Notes: generated by a model from the sequence alone, not told the origin. Shown: positions 45,214 to 54,328, counted from the stretch's first letter. The stretch is DNA of 64,000 nt from Phycisphaerales bacterium (GCA_020831775.1 JAFIFZ010000009.1:1-64000), one strand, 5' to 3'. Numbers and translations: made by a program.

Positions 45214-47427
45214 ATGGAAAGCATCAACAACTTCGTCAACACACTCAACGGGTACCTCTTCAGCGACTTCACCGTCTACGCACTCCTCTTCACCGGTGTC
45301 CTCTTCACCATCTGGAGCGGCTTCGGCCAGTACCGCGCCCTCACCCACGGCGTCGGCGTCGTCAGAGGCAAGTACGACGACGGCAAGGACCCCGGCGCCA
45401 TCAACCACTTCCAGGCGCTCTCGGCCGCGCTCTCAGCGACCGTCGGTCTCGGCAACATCGCGGGCGTCGCTGTCGCGGTGGCGATCGGCGGGCCCGGCGC
45501 GATCCTCTGGATGTGGCTGATCGGCGTCCTCGGCATGGGCCTCAAGATGACCGAGGTCACCCAGTCCATGCTCTACCGCAACACCGACGACCCGGACAAC
45601 CCCCACGGCGGGCCGATGTTCGTCGTCAAGAACGGTTTCAAGAAGTGGGGCCTCGGCCCCCTCGGCGCAGCCATCGGCGCCGTCTTCGTCGTCACGCTCA
45701 TCACCTCGGCGATCACCGGCGGCAACATGTTCCAGGCCTGGAATGTCGCCGATGTCACCGCAACGAACTTCCAGATCCCGCAGATCGTGTCGGGGATCAT
45801 TCTGGCCATCGTCGTGGGCTTGGTCATCATCGGGGGCATCAAGCGCATCGGCGCCGTCGCCGGACGCATCGTCCCCTTCATGTGCGTCATCTACCTGATG
45901 GCCGCGGCGTATGTGCTGATCGTCCACTTCGCCGACATCCCCGGGATGCTCGCCCTGATCGTCAAGAGCGGCCTGCCCACATGGATGGGCGGCGAATCCG
46001 CCGACGCCACGGGCGCCTTCCTCGGCGGCACCTTCGGCTTCGCCGCGCTCTGGGGCATCAAGCGGGCCCTCTTCAGCTCCGAGGCCGGACAGGGCTCGGC
46101 CCCGATCGCCCACTCGGCCGCCAAGACCGACGAGCCCGCACGCGAAGGCGTCGTCGCCGGCCTCGAGCCCTTCATCGACACCATCGTCGTCTGCACCATG
46201 ACCGCCCTGGTCATCCTCGCAAGCGGCGCGTACAACCGAGGGCCGGAGACCGATTTCTCAACGGAAGCCCTACCAACGATTGTCTCCGCAACCGAGCGTG
46301 CCGGCGAGTTGGACCAGGCCCCGACCGCAACTCTCGAAGACGGTGACTGGACACTGGGCGAGCTCCGAGCGCCCCCTCGCACCGCCACCGCTTCGGAGAC
46401 AAGGGCCGCCGAGAACGAGGGCAAGGCTCTCCCGGACTGGCAGCGCCGCGACCAGGTCTTCGTCTACGCGACCGCCTCCCCGGGCGATCGGCAGATCGTC
46501 GTTTCGGGCAGTGTGACCAGCGTCCGTCCCGAACCCGTGATCCGGTTCAACCCGATTAAACAGCCGGAGGACCAACCGGCGTACGAGTCGATCACCGTCG
46601 ATACTGTCATCAACCACGGCTCGGCACCGTCCTGGACGATCCGGTCCGAAGGCCTTCCGACAATGTCGGCCGAGGGCAGGCGGATCCGCCAGACACGAGA
46701 GGGCGAGTCCGGATGGCGTGCGGACGAGAATGTGTTCATGGTCGTTCACGCCGACCATAATCGCGACAGGGGGGGAGATCTCACCCGCATCCTCGGACGC
46801 GTTGTACGCGACGCCGACAACGGCTGGACGGTCGCGTGGCGAACCACCGAGTCCGTCACCGAGCCTCGCTTCCGCACGCTCGACGACGGGTCAACCGACT
46901 ACGGCGTCTACGGCGACTACGCCGGCGCATCGCTCACCGCGCACGCCTTCGACCGCGTCCAGCCCGGTCTTGGCAAGTGGCTCGTCACCATCGCCGCGTG
47001 GCTCTTCGCCGTCTCCACCATGATCTCGTGGTCCTACTACGGCGAGCAGGGCGTCTACTACTTCTGTCTGAAACTCAACAAGGCGACGACCAATGCGGTC
47101 GTTTTGGTGTACAAATTCATCTACTGCGCGCTGATCTTCCTCACGACGGTCGCGGCGATGAACATCTTCACCGCATCCGACGGCTCAAAGCAGCCGCTCA
47201 TCGGCACCGACGAGCAGCTCGACATGTGGACGACACTCGGCCTCGGCGTCATGCTCGTCGTCAACATCCCGATCATGCTCATCTTCGGCGCACAGGCCAT
47301 GAAGTCCTACCACGAGTACATCGGGCGCCTCAAGCGCGGCGAGCTCGACCCACACCCCGCCCCGCCCATCACCGATGTCGCCGAAGGCAAGGACGTCCGC
47401 CCCGATAAGGACAACGACAAGGCCTAA
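45214..47427 (+). CDS. AGCS-family sodium:amino-acid symporter with inserted domain
   Basis: About 737 residues, versus about 450-500 for the alanine/glycine:cation symporter family. The family signature SALSATVGLGNIAGVAVAVA and GGPGAILWMW are present, as is MISWSYYGEQGVYY in the late helices. Between residues about 340 and 575 a hydrophilic insert of about 235 residues interrupts the membrane core, between GAYNRGP and YAGASLTAHAF. It looks like a beta-rich extracytoplasmic domain, and its codon use is less GC-biased than the flanks. A strong terminator follows. Confidence 0.92.
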   Translation: MESINNFVNTLNGYLFSDFTVYALLFTGVLFTIWSGFGQYRALTHGVGVVRGKYDDGKDPGAINHFQALSAALSATVGLGNIAGVAVAVAIGGPGAILWMWLIGVLGMGLKMTEVTQSMLYRNTDDPDNPHGGPMFVVKNGFKKWGLGPLGAAIGAVFVVTLITSAITGGNMFQAWNVADVTATNFQIPQIVSGIILAIVVGLVIIGGIKRIGAVAGRIVPFMCVIYLMAAAYVLIVHFADIPGMLALIVKSGLPTWMGGESADATGAFLGGTFGFAALWGIKRALFSSEAGQGSAPIAHSAAKTDEPAREGVVAGLEPFIDTIVVCTMTALVILASGAYNRGPETDFSTEALPTIVSATERAGELDQAPTATLEDGDWTLGELRAPPRTATASETRAAENEGKALPDWQRRDQVFVYATASPGDRQIVVSGSVTSVRPEPVIRFNPIKQPEDQPAYESITVDTVINHGSAPSWTIRSEGLPTMSAEGRRIRQTREGESGWRADENVFMVVHADHNRDRGGDLTRILGRVVRDADNGWTVAWRTTESVTEPRFRTLDDGSTDYGVYGDYAGASLTAHAFDRVQPGLGKWLVTIAAWLFAVSTMISWSYYGEQGVYYFCLKLNKATTNAVVLVYKFIYCALIFLTTVAAMNIFTASDGSKQPLIGTDEQLDMWTTLGLGVMLVVNIPIMLIFGAQAMKSYHEYIGRLKRGELDPHPAPPITDVAEGKDVRPDKDNDKA

Positions 47428-47457
47428 CCGCCGACATCCAAGCCAAAGTCCCCTCTT

Positions 47458-47492
47458 GCAGCACTGGCGGCTCGCCCGCCAGTGCTGCTTTT
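47458..47492 (+). terminator. Rho-independent terminator after symporter
   Basis: Thirteen-bp stem GCAGCACTGGCGG/CCGCCAGTGCTGC with a five-base loop followed by TTTT, 30 bp after the stop codon. The best terminator in the window. Confidence 0.9.
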
Positions 47493-47537
47493 CCCTACCC
47501 TTCCTCCGGCCCGCTTGCTCGACGCTCACCCGCTCTC

Positions 47538-47552
47538 GCCCGCAACGCGGGC
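47538..47552. repeat. Short palindromic repeat, GCCCGC stem
   Basis: GCCCGC-AAC-GCGGGC after CGCTCTC. Member of the short C/T-tract-hairpin family; it precedes three-hairpin copy C by eight bases, as the related unit does at 38377 and 58877. Confidence 0.65.
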
Positions 47553-47559
47553 ACGGAGC

Positions 47560-47750
47560 CTTGCCACGGGTGAGTCGATCAAAGACGCGAAGCGTCGAAG
47601 ATCGGCGAACCCGTGGAGAGCAAGTCAAAGGCCCCCGCACTGAAGGTGCGGCGGAAACAAACTGAAACTCCGCCGTCCCTTCAGGACGGGCTCTCTATCC
47701 CCGCCAACCACGAGTTCAGCTCGGCTCCGCCTCGCTTCACTCGTGGCAAG
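47560..47750. repeat. Three-hairpin palindromic repeat, copy C
   Basis: Left hairpin CCACGGGT (47564-47571) with ACCCGTGG (47609-47616). Right hairpin CCACGAGT (47708-47715) with ACTCGTGG (47739-47746). The two hairpins inside one copy therefore differ at one base pair, each internally complementary. The middle contains GTCCCTTCAGGAC. It shares a block GACGCGAAGCGTCGAAGATC with copy B. No gene is seen from 47428 to 47903. Confidence 0.85.
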
Positions 47751-47897
47751 GCTCATCCGCTCCTTCGGAGCGGTCAAAGTCCATCGCGTTCTTCACTCTC
47801 TCGCCCGAAGCCAGACGCACTGCGTGTCACGGCTCGCCAAACCGTGTCTCTACCACTCCTACTCACCTGCTCACCTGCTCGCCTCTCTCCCGCTCTC

Positions 47898-47914
47898 GCC
47901 CGGCTACGCCGGGC
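47898..47914. repeat. Short palindromic repeat, GCCCGGC stem
   Basis: GCCCGGC-TAC-GCCGGGC. It covers the stop codon (TAG) and last codons of the minus-strand membrane gene at 47904. Confidence 0.65.
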
Positions 47915-48431
47915 GCGCCAGCGCCTTCCGCACCTTCTCGATCTGCTCCCGCGCATGCTTGCACGCGCTCTCGCGCGACTTCCGCACACAGGTCCGCCAC
48001 ACGAACGGCAGCGGGATGATCGTCAGCGGGTAGTACCACAGCCGCGTATCGATCCAGCCCCATCGCCCCGGGATCAGTTTGTCGGTGAAGTACCGCCCCG
48101 GCTCGACAGTCAGCAGCAGCACCACCACAAACAAGATCGGCAGCCCCCGCCGGATCGCAATCGAGAACGAAACAACTGTCCGCTCCCCCTCGCGCCTCGC
48201 CCTCGCCAGCAGGTCATACTCAAACGGCGTGCCCAACGCGTCGAGCTTAAAACCCTCGTCGTTCTTCTCGTACCCGTCCAGCCGCCCGCGCCTCGCCTCC
48301 GTCAGCAGACGCTCCTGCACCGCCTCGGGCGAGAGCTCCGTCTCCACAGGCTCGAACTCCGGAGGCCAGGTGATGGCCCGCTCGGCGCTCGACTTCTCAG
48401 CTGCGGCAGGGGCGGCGTCTGTGGCGCTCAA
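47904..48431 (-). CDS. Two-helix membrane protein, unknown
   Basis: About 175 residues from a TTG at 48431 with GAGGAG about nine bases upstream. A cytoplasmic charged N-terminal half (YEKNDEGFKLDALG) is followed by hydrophobic segments around residues 95-112 and 132-150, then a basic helix. The final residues (ALARPA) are encoded within a short palindromic repeat. Function unknown. Confidence 0.6.
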   Translation of the reverse strand: MSATDAAPAAAEKSSAERAITWPPEFEPVETELSPEAVQERLLTEARRGRLDGYEKNDEGFKLDALGTPFEYDLLARARREGERTVVSFSIAIRRGLPILFVVVLLLTVEPGRYFTDKLIPGRWGWIDTRLWYYPLTIIPLPFVWRTCVRKSRESACKHAREQIEKVRKALARPA

Positions 48432-48674
48432 GGGCTCTGCTCCTCACAATCCCGCTGAGCATCGCGCCGGGGTCGTGGTGGGGGGCTCGTGGGGTCCCGT
48501 GGTGGGACTCGCGGGGTCTCGGGCGGCATGGTATCGGGCCATCGGGAATCGTCGATCCGTCCCCAGAGTTGATTCTCTGAACCATCGGCCGCAGCGGGCG
48601 CCGGGTTTGGCCGTACCCTCTGACGAAGGCCCCCCAAACCGCCGAAGGACGATCCACCGAGCCTCGCACCTCCG

Positions 48675-49181
48675 ATGACCGACCTCAGCCAGCCCAACCC
48701 CGCCCTCCGCCTCGTGCGTCCGCCCAGCGACGCCCCGAGACGCCCCCTGCTCAGGGTGGAAGAGGGCCGCCCCGCCCCCAGATCGAAGACAGCCGCCAGG
48801 GCCGCCGAGGTCGCCGCCGAAAACAAGGCCGCCTCGACCCTCTCCGCCTCCGACGCCCGCTGGATCTTCGCCGTCCGCGTCTCCGAGCTCCTCGACGGCG
48901 GCAAGGCCGGCGTCCTCACCCCCGACCGGCGCCAACGCCTCCTCCGCCTCGCGACAAACATGGGCCTCCGCCCATTCGACGCCAATCTCATCATCGCCAT
49001 CGTGCAGGACGAGGCCCGCCACGGCGTCTCCCCCTCCCCGCTCAACACCGACACCGAGCAACGCCTCGCCCTCGTCCGCCCCGCCGAGCACGCACGCCCC
49101 TCGCCCTGGATCTCCATCGCGCTGGCCGTCCTGCTCGCCGGGCTGCTCTTCTTCGCGCTCGTCGGCTGGGTTGTCGGCTGA
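48675..49181 (+). CDS. Tail-anchored protein, unknown
   Basis: About 168 residues. The N-terminal part is rich in Pro, Arg and Ala and probably unstructured (residues 1-50). A helical domain (about 58-115, SDARWIFAVRVSELL) follows, and a single C-terminal transmembrane helix (WISIALAVLLAGLLFFALVG) ends two residues from the terminus. It is divergent from the two-helix membrane protein and upstream of bcp. Function unknown. Confidence 0.6.
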   Translation: MTDLSQPNPALRLVRPPSDAPRRPLLRVEEGRPAPRSKTAARAAEVAAENKAASTLSASDARWIFAVRVSELLDGGKAGVLTPDRRQRLLRLATNMGLRPFDANLIIAIVQDEARHGVSPSPLNTDTEQRLALVRPAEHARPSPWISIALAVLLAGLLFFALVGWVVG

Positions 49182-49288
49182 CGCCGAGGCAAACGCGTCC
49201 GCCAAATCCCGACTCCACACACCCCTCTCGTGCGAAGCTACGCTCGACGATTCCATCTCCGCGCACACGAAACCACCAGGAGCACACC

Positions 49289-49780
49289 ATGCCCCCCGTC
49301 GAGCCCGGCAAGAAAGCCCCCGCCTTCACCCTCAAAGACCAGGAGGGCAAGACCCACAAACTCGCCGACTACGCCGGCTCACCCCTCATCCTCTACTTCT
49401 ACCCCAAGGACGACACCAGCGGCTGCACCGACCAGGCCTGCCAGTTCCGCGACACCCTCCCCAAGTTCAACAAGCTCAAGGCCAAAGTCCTCGGCGTCTC
49501 CATCATGGACACCAAGAGCAAGGCCAAGTTCGCCGCAAAGAACGACCTCAACTTCCCCATCCTCGCCGACGACGCGGTCAACGACGAAGGCAAGCCCGAC
49601 CCCAAAGTCGCCCAGAAGTACGGCGTGTGGGCCGAAAAGTCAATGTACGGCCGCCAGTACATGGGCATAGAACGCACAACCTTCCTCATCGGCCCCGACG
49701 GCAAAGTCGCAAAGCGCTGGGACAAGGTCAAAGTCCCCGGCCACGCCGAAGAAGTGCTCGAAGCGCTTAAGCAACTCTGA
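49289..49780 (+). CDS. bcp: Peroxiredoxin, BCP/PrxQ type
   Basis: About 163 residues, cytoplasmic thiol peroxidase reducing hydroperoxides. The peroxidatic Cys is in DDTSGCTDQAC, with the resolving Cys five residues later as in PrxQ. FYPKDDTSGCT and ERTTFLIGPDGKV are family hallmarks. An ACCAGGAGC-type site precedes the ATG. It is followed by a strong hairpin and convergent with the ABC-F gene. Confidence 0.95.
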   Translation: MPPVEPGKKAPAFTLKDQEGKTHKLADYAGSPLILYFYPKDDTSGCTDQACQFRDTLPKFNKLKAKVLGVSIMDTKSKAKFAAKNDLNFPILADDAVNDEGKPDPKVAQKYGVWAEKSMYGRQYMGIERTTFLIGPDGKVAKRWDKVKVPGHAEEVLEALKQL

Positions 49781-49798
49781 ATAAATGCAAAATCGTGC

Positions 49799-49825
49799 CA
49801 CCGACCTCGGTCGCCGAGGTCGGTG
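49799..49825. terminator. Bidirectional hairpin between bcp and ABC-F gene
   Basis: Perfect 12-bp stem CACCGACCTCGG/CCGAGGTCGGTG with a TCG loop, between convergent genes. On the minus strand a T-rich stretch (GATTTTGCATTT) follows, supporting termination of the ABC-F transcript; on the plus strand there is only CTTC. Confidence 0.75.
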
Positions 49826-49850
49826 CTTCACACCACAATGCATCCCCGCC

Positions 49851-51809
49851 CTACACCGACTTCCGCAACCACTCCTCCTCCAACTGCTCCAACTCCCCCT
49901 TCAGCTCATCCCGCTTGTCGGTCAGCTTCCCCGCCCGCTCGACCTCGCGCCACACATCCGGATCGTTCAACTCCGAATCGATCTTCGAGATCGCAGACTC
50001 CAGCTCGGCCATCTTCTCCTCGACCTGCTCCAGCCGCATCCACGAATACTTGCTCTTCTTGGAACCCCGCGAGCCGTCCGACCTCGCCTCCGCTGGCTTC
50101 GCATCGGCGCTCGGCGCCGCGTTCCTGGGCGAGGACCTGGCCGCCTGGTCAGCCTTCTGCTTCAACGACTCGGTGTACATCGCCCAGTTGCCGAAAAACA
50201 CCTTCGCGCCGCCTTGCCCGTCCATCACCAGCAGGTGATCGCACACGCCGTCGATCAACGCGCGATCGTGGCTGATGAGCAGCACCGTCCCGTCGTACCC
50301 GTTCTCCGACGACAGCGCGTCTTCCAGCCGCTCCGCCGACGGGATGTCCAAGTGATTCGTCGGCTCGTCGAGCACCAACACATTCTTCGCGCTCGCCAAA
50401 AGCGCCGCCAGCCGCATCCGCGCCCGCTCACCCCCCGACAGCAGCCCGACCTCCTTCTCCTGATCGCGCCCCGAGAACAGGAACGCACCCGCAAGGTCGC
50501 GCAGCTCCTGCTCGCTCATCGTCATCTCCGGGTTTTCCTGCTGGATCAACCGGTACAGCGCCCGCACCATCGGCCGCTCAGGATCGTGCTCGGCGTGCAC
50601 CTGCCGGAAGTACCCGATGCTCAGCCGCGACCCGTGCCGCACCACGCCCGCGTCCGGCTCAAGATCGCCCAGGAGCGCCCGCACCAGCGTCGTCTTGCCC
50701 GCCCCGTTCGGCCCGATGATCCCCCAGCGCTCGCCGCGGCTGATCTTCAGCGACAGATCCCGAAACAACACCTTCTCCCCGCCCGAATCAGTCGGGTACG
50801 CCTTGCTCAGGCCCTGGCAGGTCAGCACGATGTCGCCAGTCCGCTCCGCCTCGGGCAGGCGGAACTTCATCGAGCCCAATTCCAACGGCCGCTCAAGCTC
50901 GCTCGACGCCTTCGCCCGCTCCAGGCGGCTCTCCCGCCCCCGCGCCTGCTTCGCCCGCTGCCCCGCCTTGTACTTGCGGATGAACGCCTCTTCCCGCTTG
51001 AACTGCGTCTGCTCCTTCTCGAACGCGCGGAGCATCGCCTCCCGCCGCTCCGCCCTGAGCTGGCGAAACTTCGTGTAGTTGCCCGGATACTCCACAAGCC
51101 TCGACCGCTCGACCTCGACGATCCGGTCCGCCACACGATCCAGCAGATACCGGTCGTGGGCGATCATGACCACCGCCCCCTGATACTGCTCGGCCAGAAA
51201 GTCCTCAAGCCACAGCCGCCCGTCGATGTCCAGGTGGTTCGTCGGCTCGTCCAGCAGGATCACATCGGGGCTCTCAAGCAGCAGGATCGCCAGCGCCAGC
51301 CTCGCCCGCTGCCCGCCAGACAGCCCCTCGACCGGCGTCGAAAACTGCTCGTCAGAAAACCCCAGCCCGTGCAGGATCGCATCGATCTTGTGGTCGACCG
51401 CAAAGCCCCCGCCCGTCTCGACCCGCTTCTCAAGCTCCACCTGCCGCGCCAGCAGCCGCTCCAGCTCCGCCCCTTGAGCCGACGCCATCTGCTCAAACAA
51501 CCCCTCAAGCTCCGCGTGCAGCCGCCGCAGGTCCGCAAACGCCTCCGCCGCGGCCTGCCTCAGCGTCCTTCCCTCGCCGAACGCCGGGTCCTGCCGCAGA
51601 TACCCCCGCCTCGCCCCCGCCCGCAGCGCCACCTGCCCGAGGTCGGGCGAAAGGTCGCCCGCCAGCACCCGCAGCATCGTCGTCTTGCCCGCCCCGTTCC
51701 GCCCGACAAGCCCTACTCGCTCGCCCGCCTCGACGCTGAGCGTGCACGCATCGAGGATGCGATGATCGCCGTAGTTGTGGGTGATGTTGGTCGCGCTGAG
51801 CAGAGGCAT
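49851..51809 (-). CDS. ABC-F family ATPase
   Basis: About 652 residues with two ABC domains and no membrane segments. Walker A GRNGAGKTT and GPNGAGKTT, signatures LSGGQRAR and LSGGERAR, and Walker B LLDEPTNHLD and VLDEPTNHLD are visible. A charged linker between domains and a C-terminal coiled coil (from about residue 590, VEEKMAELESAISK) resemble Uup/YheS-type proteins that act on the ribosome or on DNA. The ATG at 51809 begins the first strand directly. Confidence 0.93.
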   Translation of the reverse strand: MPLLSATNITHNYGDHRILDACTLSVEAGERVGLVGRNGAGKTTMLRVLAGDLSPDLGQVALRAGARRGYLRQDPAFGEGRTLRQAAAEAFADLRRLHAELEGLFEQMASAQGAELERLLARQVELEKRVETGGGFAVDHKIDAILHGLGFSDEQFSTPVEGLSGGQRARLALAILLLESPDVILLDEPTNHLDIDGRLWLEDFLAEQYQGAVVMIAHDRYLLDRVADRIVEVERSRLVEYPGNYTKFRQLRAERREAMLRAFEKEQTQFKREEAFIRKYKAGQRAKQARGRESRLERAKASSELERPLELGSMKFRLPEAERTGDIVLTCQGLSKAYPTDSGGEKVLFRDLSLKISRGERWGIIGPNGAGKTTLVRALLGDLEPDAGVVRHGSRLSIGYFRQVHAEHDPERPMVRALYRLIQQENPEMTMSEQELRDLAGAFLFSGRDQEKEVGLLSGGERARMRLAALLASAKNVLVLDEPTNHLDIPSAERLEDALSSENGYDGTVLLISHDRALIDGVCDHLLVMDGQGGAKVFFGNWAMYTESLKQKADQAARSSPRNAAPSADAKPAEARSDGSRGSKKSKYSWMRLEQVEEKMAELESAISKIDSELNDPDVWREVERAGKLTDKRDELKGELEQLEEEWLRKSV

Positions 51810-51866
51810 GGGCCACGATTGTAGAGGCCCGCCCATCCGCGGCACCGGCGCTTAGCCCGTCAGTGT

Positions 51867-52529
51867 CTACCCGCTCTTCCCCTTCTCTCGACTCTCGCCT
51901 CTCGACGCTCTCCCCTCTCGCCCGGCAAAGCCGGGCGCCCGCCCCCGTAGCGAAACCAACCCAACACCCACGACCGAGTACACCACGAGATTCCCCGCCA
52001 ACCCGCCCCACAGCGGCGTCAGCGGCACCGCCAGCCAGTTGTCAACCACCCTCAACTCGCCCCGATCGATATCCCCCAGCGACAAGCCGCCCCGCAGATG
52101 CTCAGACTCGATCGTGTCCGGCACGAGCCGCCCATCCTCATACGCCTCGTTGTACCCCCACACGCAGTACACGCTCCGAAACGGAAACCCCGCGGCATCA
52201 ACAAACCGAGCCCGAGGCTCCTCCGTACCCGCCGGCAGGTTCCTCCACCACGCCTGAGCCCGCGGATCGATCTGATGCAGCAGACGCTGCAGATCAACAT
52301 TCTCTGGCGCAAGCCCGACCCGCTCACCACCCCAGAACGACACCCGGAACAGCACGCGGCTGTCCGTCGGCGACGCCATGAAGTAACGGATGCTGTCGTG
52401 CCCGGGCGACCACCACACAAGCGCCGCGCCGATCACCGCCAACTGCAACACAACACCCACAACAACGCCGCCAGCGAAAAGCTTCACCAACCCCTTCGCC
52501 GCATCCGTTCCATCTTGCGTCCTCTTCAC
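51867..52529 (-). CDS. Membrane protein with repeat-derived C-terminus
   Basis: About 220 residues. One N-terminal helix (about 18-42), a soluble domain with FWGGERVGLAPENV and WWRNLPAGTEEPR, and a second helix near residues 172-192. The last 24 residues (from GRAPGFAGREG) are basic and encoded by the short palindromic repeat at 51920-51936 plus its C/T-rich flank, so the original stop was probably upstream. Function unknown. Confidence 0.6.
   Translation of the reverse strand: MKRTQDGTDAAKGLVKLFAGGVVVGVVLQLAVIGAALVWWSPGHDSIRYFMASPTDSRVLFRVSFWGGERVGLAPENVDLQRLLHQIDPRAQAWWRNLPAGTEEPRARFVDAAGFPFRSVYCVWGYNEAYEDGRLVPDTIESEHLRGGLSLGDIDRGELRVVDNWLAVPLTPLWGGLAGNLVVYSVVGVGLVSLRGRAPGFAGREGRASRGESREKGKSG
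51920..51936. repeat. Short palindromic repeat, GCCCGGC stem
   Basis: GCCCGGC-AAA-GCCGGGC after CTCTCG. It lies inside the 3' end of the minus-strand membrane gene. Confidence 0.65.
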
Positions 52530-52662
52530 ACACCACCACCTTCAGAAGCAATCCTCGAGCAATCGCGCCGCAGGACAACGGTATGCTCCGCTCAATGCTT
52601 TCGAGGCCAGCCCGCCAGTGTCTACCCCTCTCGGCTCACGTGCTCGACTCTCTCCTGCTCTC

Positions 52663-52679
52663 GACTGGCAAAGCCGGTC
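52663..52679. repeat. Short palindromic repeat, GACTGGC stem
   Basis: GACTGGC-AAA-GCCGGTC (one G-T pair) after CTGCTCTC, in the 299-bp gap between two minus-strand genes. A further C/T-rich tract precedes it. Confidence 0.6.
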
Positions 52680-52828
52680 GCCCTGTATGCATGAAAAAGA
52701 ACAGACGCTCCGGATAGGAACGCCTGCCCTGACTCGGTGAACATGTCCCGTCAGGCCGGCCAAGCCGAGTGCCTCGGCCGGCCTCGTATCCCGAAACAAC
52801 CCGCCCCTCCTAGCAAACCATCGCCGTC

Positions 52829-54328
52829 TTACCTCGCCTGTGTAGTGATGCGATCGGTCATGACGAGGACTTCGATGCGTCCGCTGCGCTGGGTGCGGCT
52901 GTCGCCGTACTCGCCGATGCTGACCCGTGAGCGATCAACGCCACCGTCGATGAGAGCGTCGCGAACAATGTTGCTGCGCCGTGTGGTGAGGTTGCGGTCC
53001 GAGGACTCCTGCGAGCCGGAGATGCCCAGACGCCAGTTGGGGTTGTTCTCCATGAACGCCACGATCTCGTCGAGCCGTTCACGGTCGGCCGCATGGATGC
53101 TCGTCTGATCTCCATCGAACGAGAATGTGTGGTATGTGGTCCAGTCGTCCAGCGTGCCCTGCCCGCGTTCGGATCGGTTGCGGTCGGAGGAGGATCGGTC
53201 AGTAGAGGATCGGTCTGAGGAACGGTCGGAGGCAGAGCGGTCAGTAGAGGATCGATCTGAGGAACGGTCCGAGGAAGAACGGTCTGAAGAGGATCGGTCA
53301 GCAGATCGGTCGGAGGAGGAGTTGTTGTCCTCCACATAGCCTTCCTTGGTGCGGAGCATCACCGCGACTCGACCTTCCCGGCGATGATCCGGGTTCGCGA
53401 TCGTTGCGTTGCTGATCCTGTTGTCCTGCACGCCCGCGTCGACCAGCCCGCTGCGGACTGCGCGGACACGGTTCTCGGTCATACCCTGATTGCGCCGCGC
53501 TGCGGTGCCCGAGGTCGCCGGGCCGCCGAGACCCAGCTCGAGGGACGGATTGTTCCGCATGTAGGTTGCGATCTGCTCGAACTGGTGCTCATCAGAGTTG
53601 TGGATCGTGGCCTGGTCCTGGTCGAACCAGAACTCACGGTAGAACGCCCAGCGTTCGATCGTGCCGGTCGGGCCGACCGGGCCGATCTGCCCCGTCTCGC
53701 CCCTGGGCCCAGCCACTCCGGCCGGGCCTGCTTCGCCCGCGACGCCAGCGGTCATAGCACCAGCTTCGCCGCTCCGCCCGGCCTCGCCACGCTCACCAGC
53801 CTGACCCGCGCGGCCGGCGGCTCCGGCCGGGCCGACGAGTCTCTCGCCCCGCTCACCGACGCCTCCGGTGGGCCCACGGGCGCCAGCGGGTCCTGCCGGT
53901 CCTGTTGGTCCGGCAGTGCCCTCGCCGCTTCCTCCTCGTTCGCCGGTCGGCCCGGCCTCGCCGCGAGCGCCTGCCTCGCCCGCACGCCCTCTCTCGCCCG
54001 CGGGGCCACGCTGAAACTCACCCGCCGCACCCCTGCTCCCCGCGGCGCCCTCCGGGCCCGCCCGTCCTGCCGGCCCTGCCTCGCCGCGCGGTCCCGCCAT
54101 GGCATAGCCCGCCGGGCCGGTCTCGCCAGCAGGCCCACGCTCTCCGCGGGCGCCCGCAGGTCCGTCCGGACCGCGAGGACCCGACAGATCGCTCTGGGCG
54201 TACGCCTGCCCGCTCTGCCTCGACATCTCCGAAGTTCGCGATTCGCGCTGCGACTCGTTGCACTGGCAGCCGGCGGCGAACAACGCCGTCGTTCCAAGCG
54301 CGAGGGTCATAGTAAGTGTTCTTGGCAT
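52829..54328 (-). CDS. Lipoprotein with collagen-like repeats and two OmpA-like domains
   Basis: About 499 residues. A lipobox (LFAAGC, Cys21) is followed by a collagen-type Gly-x-y region, about residues 50-222 with few interruptions. An OmpA-like domain (about 225-330) follows, then a Ser/Asp/Arg repeat linker (about 335-388), then a second OmpA-like domain (about 390-495, with NNPNWRLGISGSQES). OmpA-C domains bind peptidoglycan, while collagen-like segments trimerise into rods; a stalked envelope protein is inferred. The ATG at 54328 gives a clean lipoprotein signal with AAGGA upstream. Confidence 0.8.
   Translation of the reverse strand: MPRTLTMTLALGTTALFAAGCQCNESQRESRTSEMSRQSGQAYAQSDLSGPRGPDGPAGARGERGPAGETGPAGYAMAGPRGEAGPAGRAGPEGAAGSRGAAGEFQRGPAGERGRAGEAGARGEAGPTGERGGSGEGTAGPTGPAGPAGARGPTGGVGERGERLVGPAGAAGRAGQAGERGEAGRSGEAGAMTAGVAGEAGPAGVAGPRGETGQIGPVGPTGTIERWAFYREFWFDQDQATIHNSDEHQFEQIATYMRNNPSLELGLGGPATSGTAARRNQGMTENRVRAVRSGLVDAGVQDNRISNATIANPDHRREGRVAVMLRTKEGYVEDNNSSSDRSADRSSSDRSSSDRSSDRSSTDRSASDRSSDRSSTDRSSSDRNRSERGQGTLDDWTTYHTFSFDGDQTSIHAADRERLDEIVAFMENNPNWRLGISGSQESSDRNLTTRRSNIVRDALIDGGVDRSRVSIGEYGDSRTQRSGRIEVLVMTDRITTQAR
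53166..53330 (-). repeat. Coding microrepeat for Ser-Asp-Arg linker
   Basis: Near-tandem copies of a unit encoding SSDRS/SSTDRS inside the collagen-like lipoprotein gene, in frame throughout. Likely length-variable by slippage. Confidence 0.75.

Noticed and set aside
43301-45520. 739-codon plus-strand frame across lpxB and neighbours
   Set aside because: Spans several real genes in another frame and shows no domain.
49785-51824. 679-codon plus-strand frame opposite the ABC-F gene
   Set aside because: Pro/Arg/Leu-rich shadow; the opposite strand has two complete ABC domains.
53166-53330. CRISPR-like spacing of short repeats
   Set aside because: The units are in-frame codons for a Ser-Asp-Arg linker inside a lipoprotein gene, with no unique spacers.
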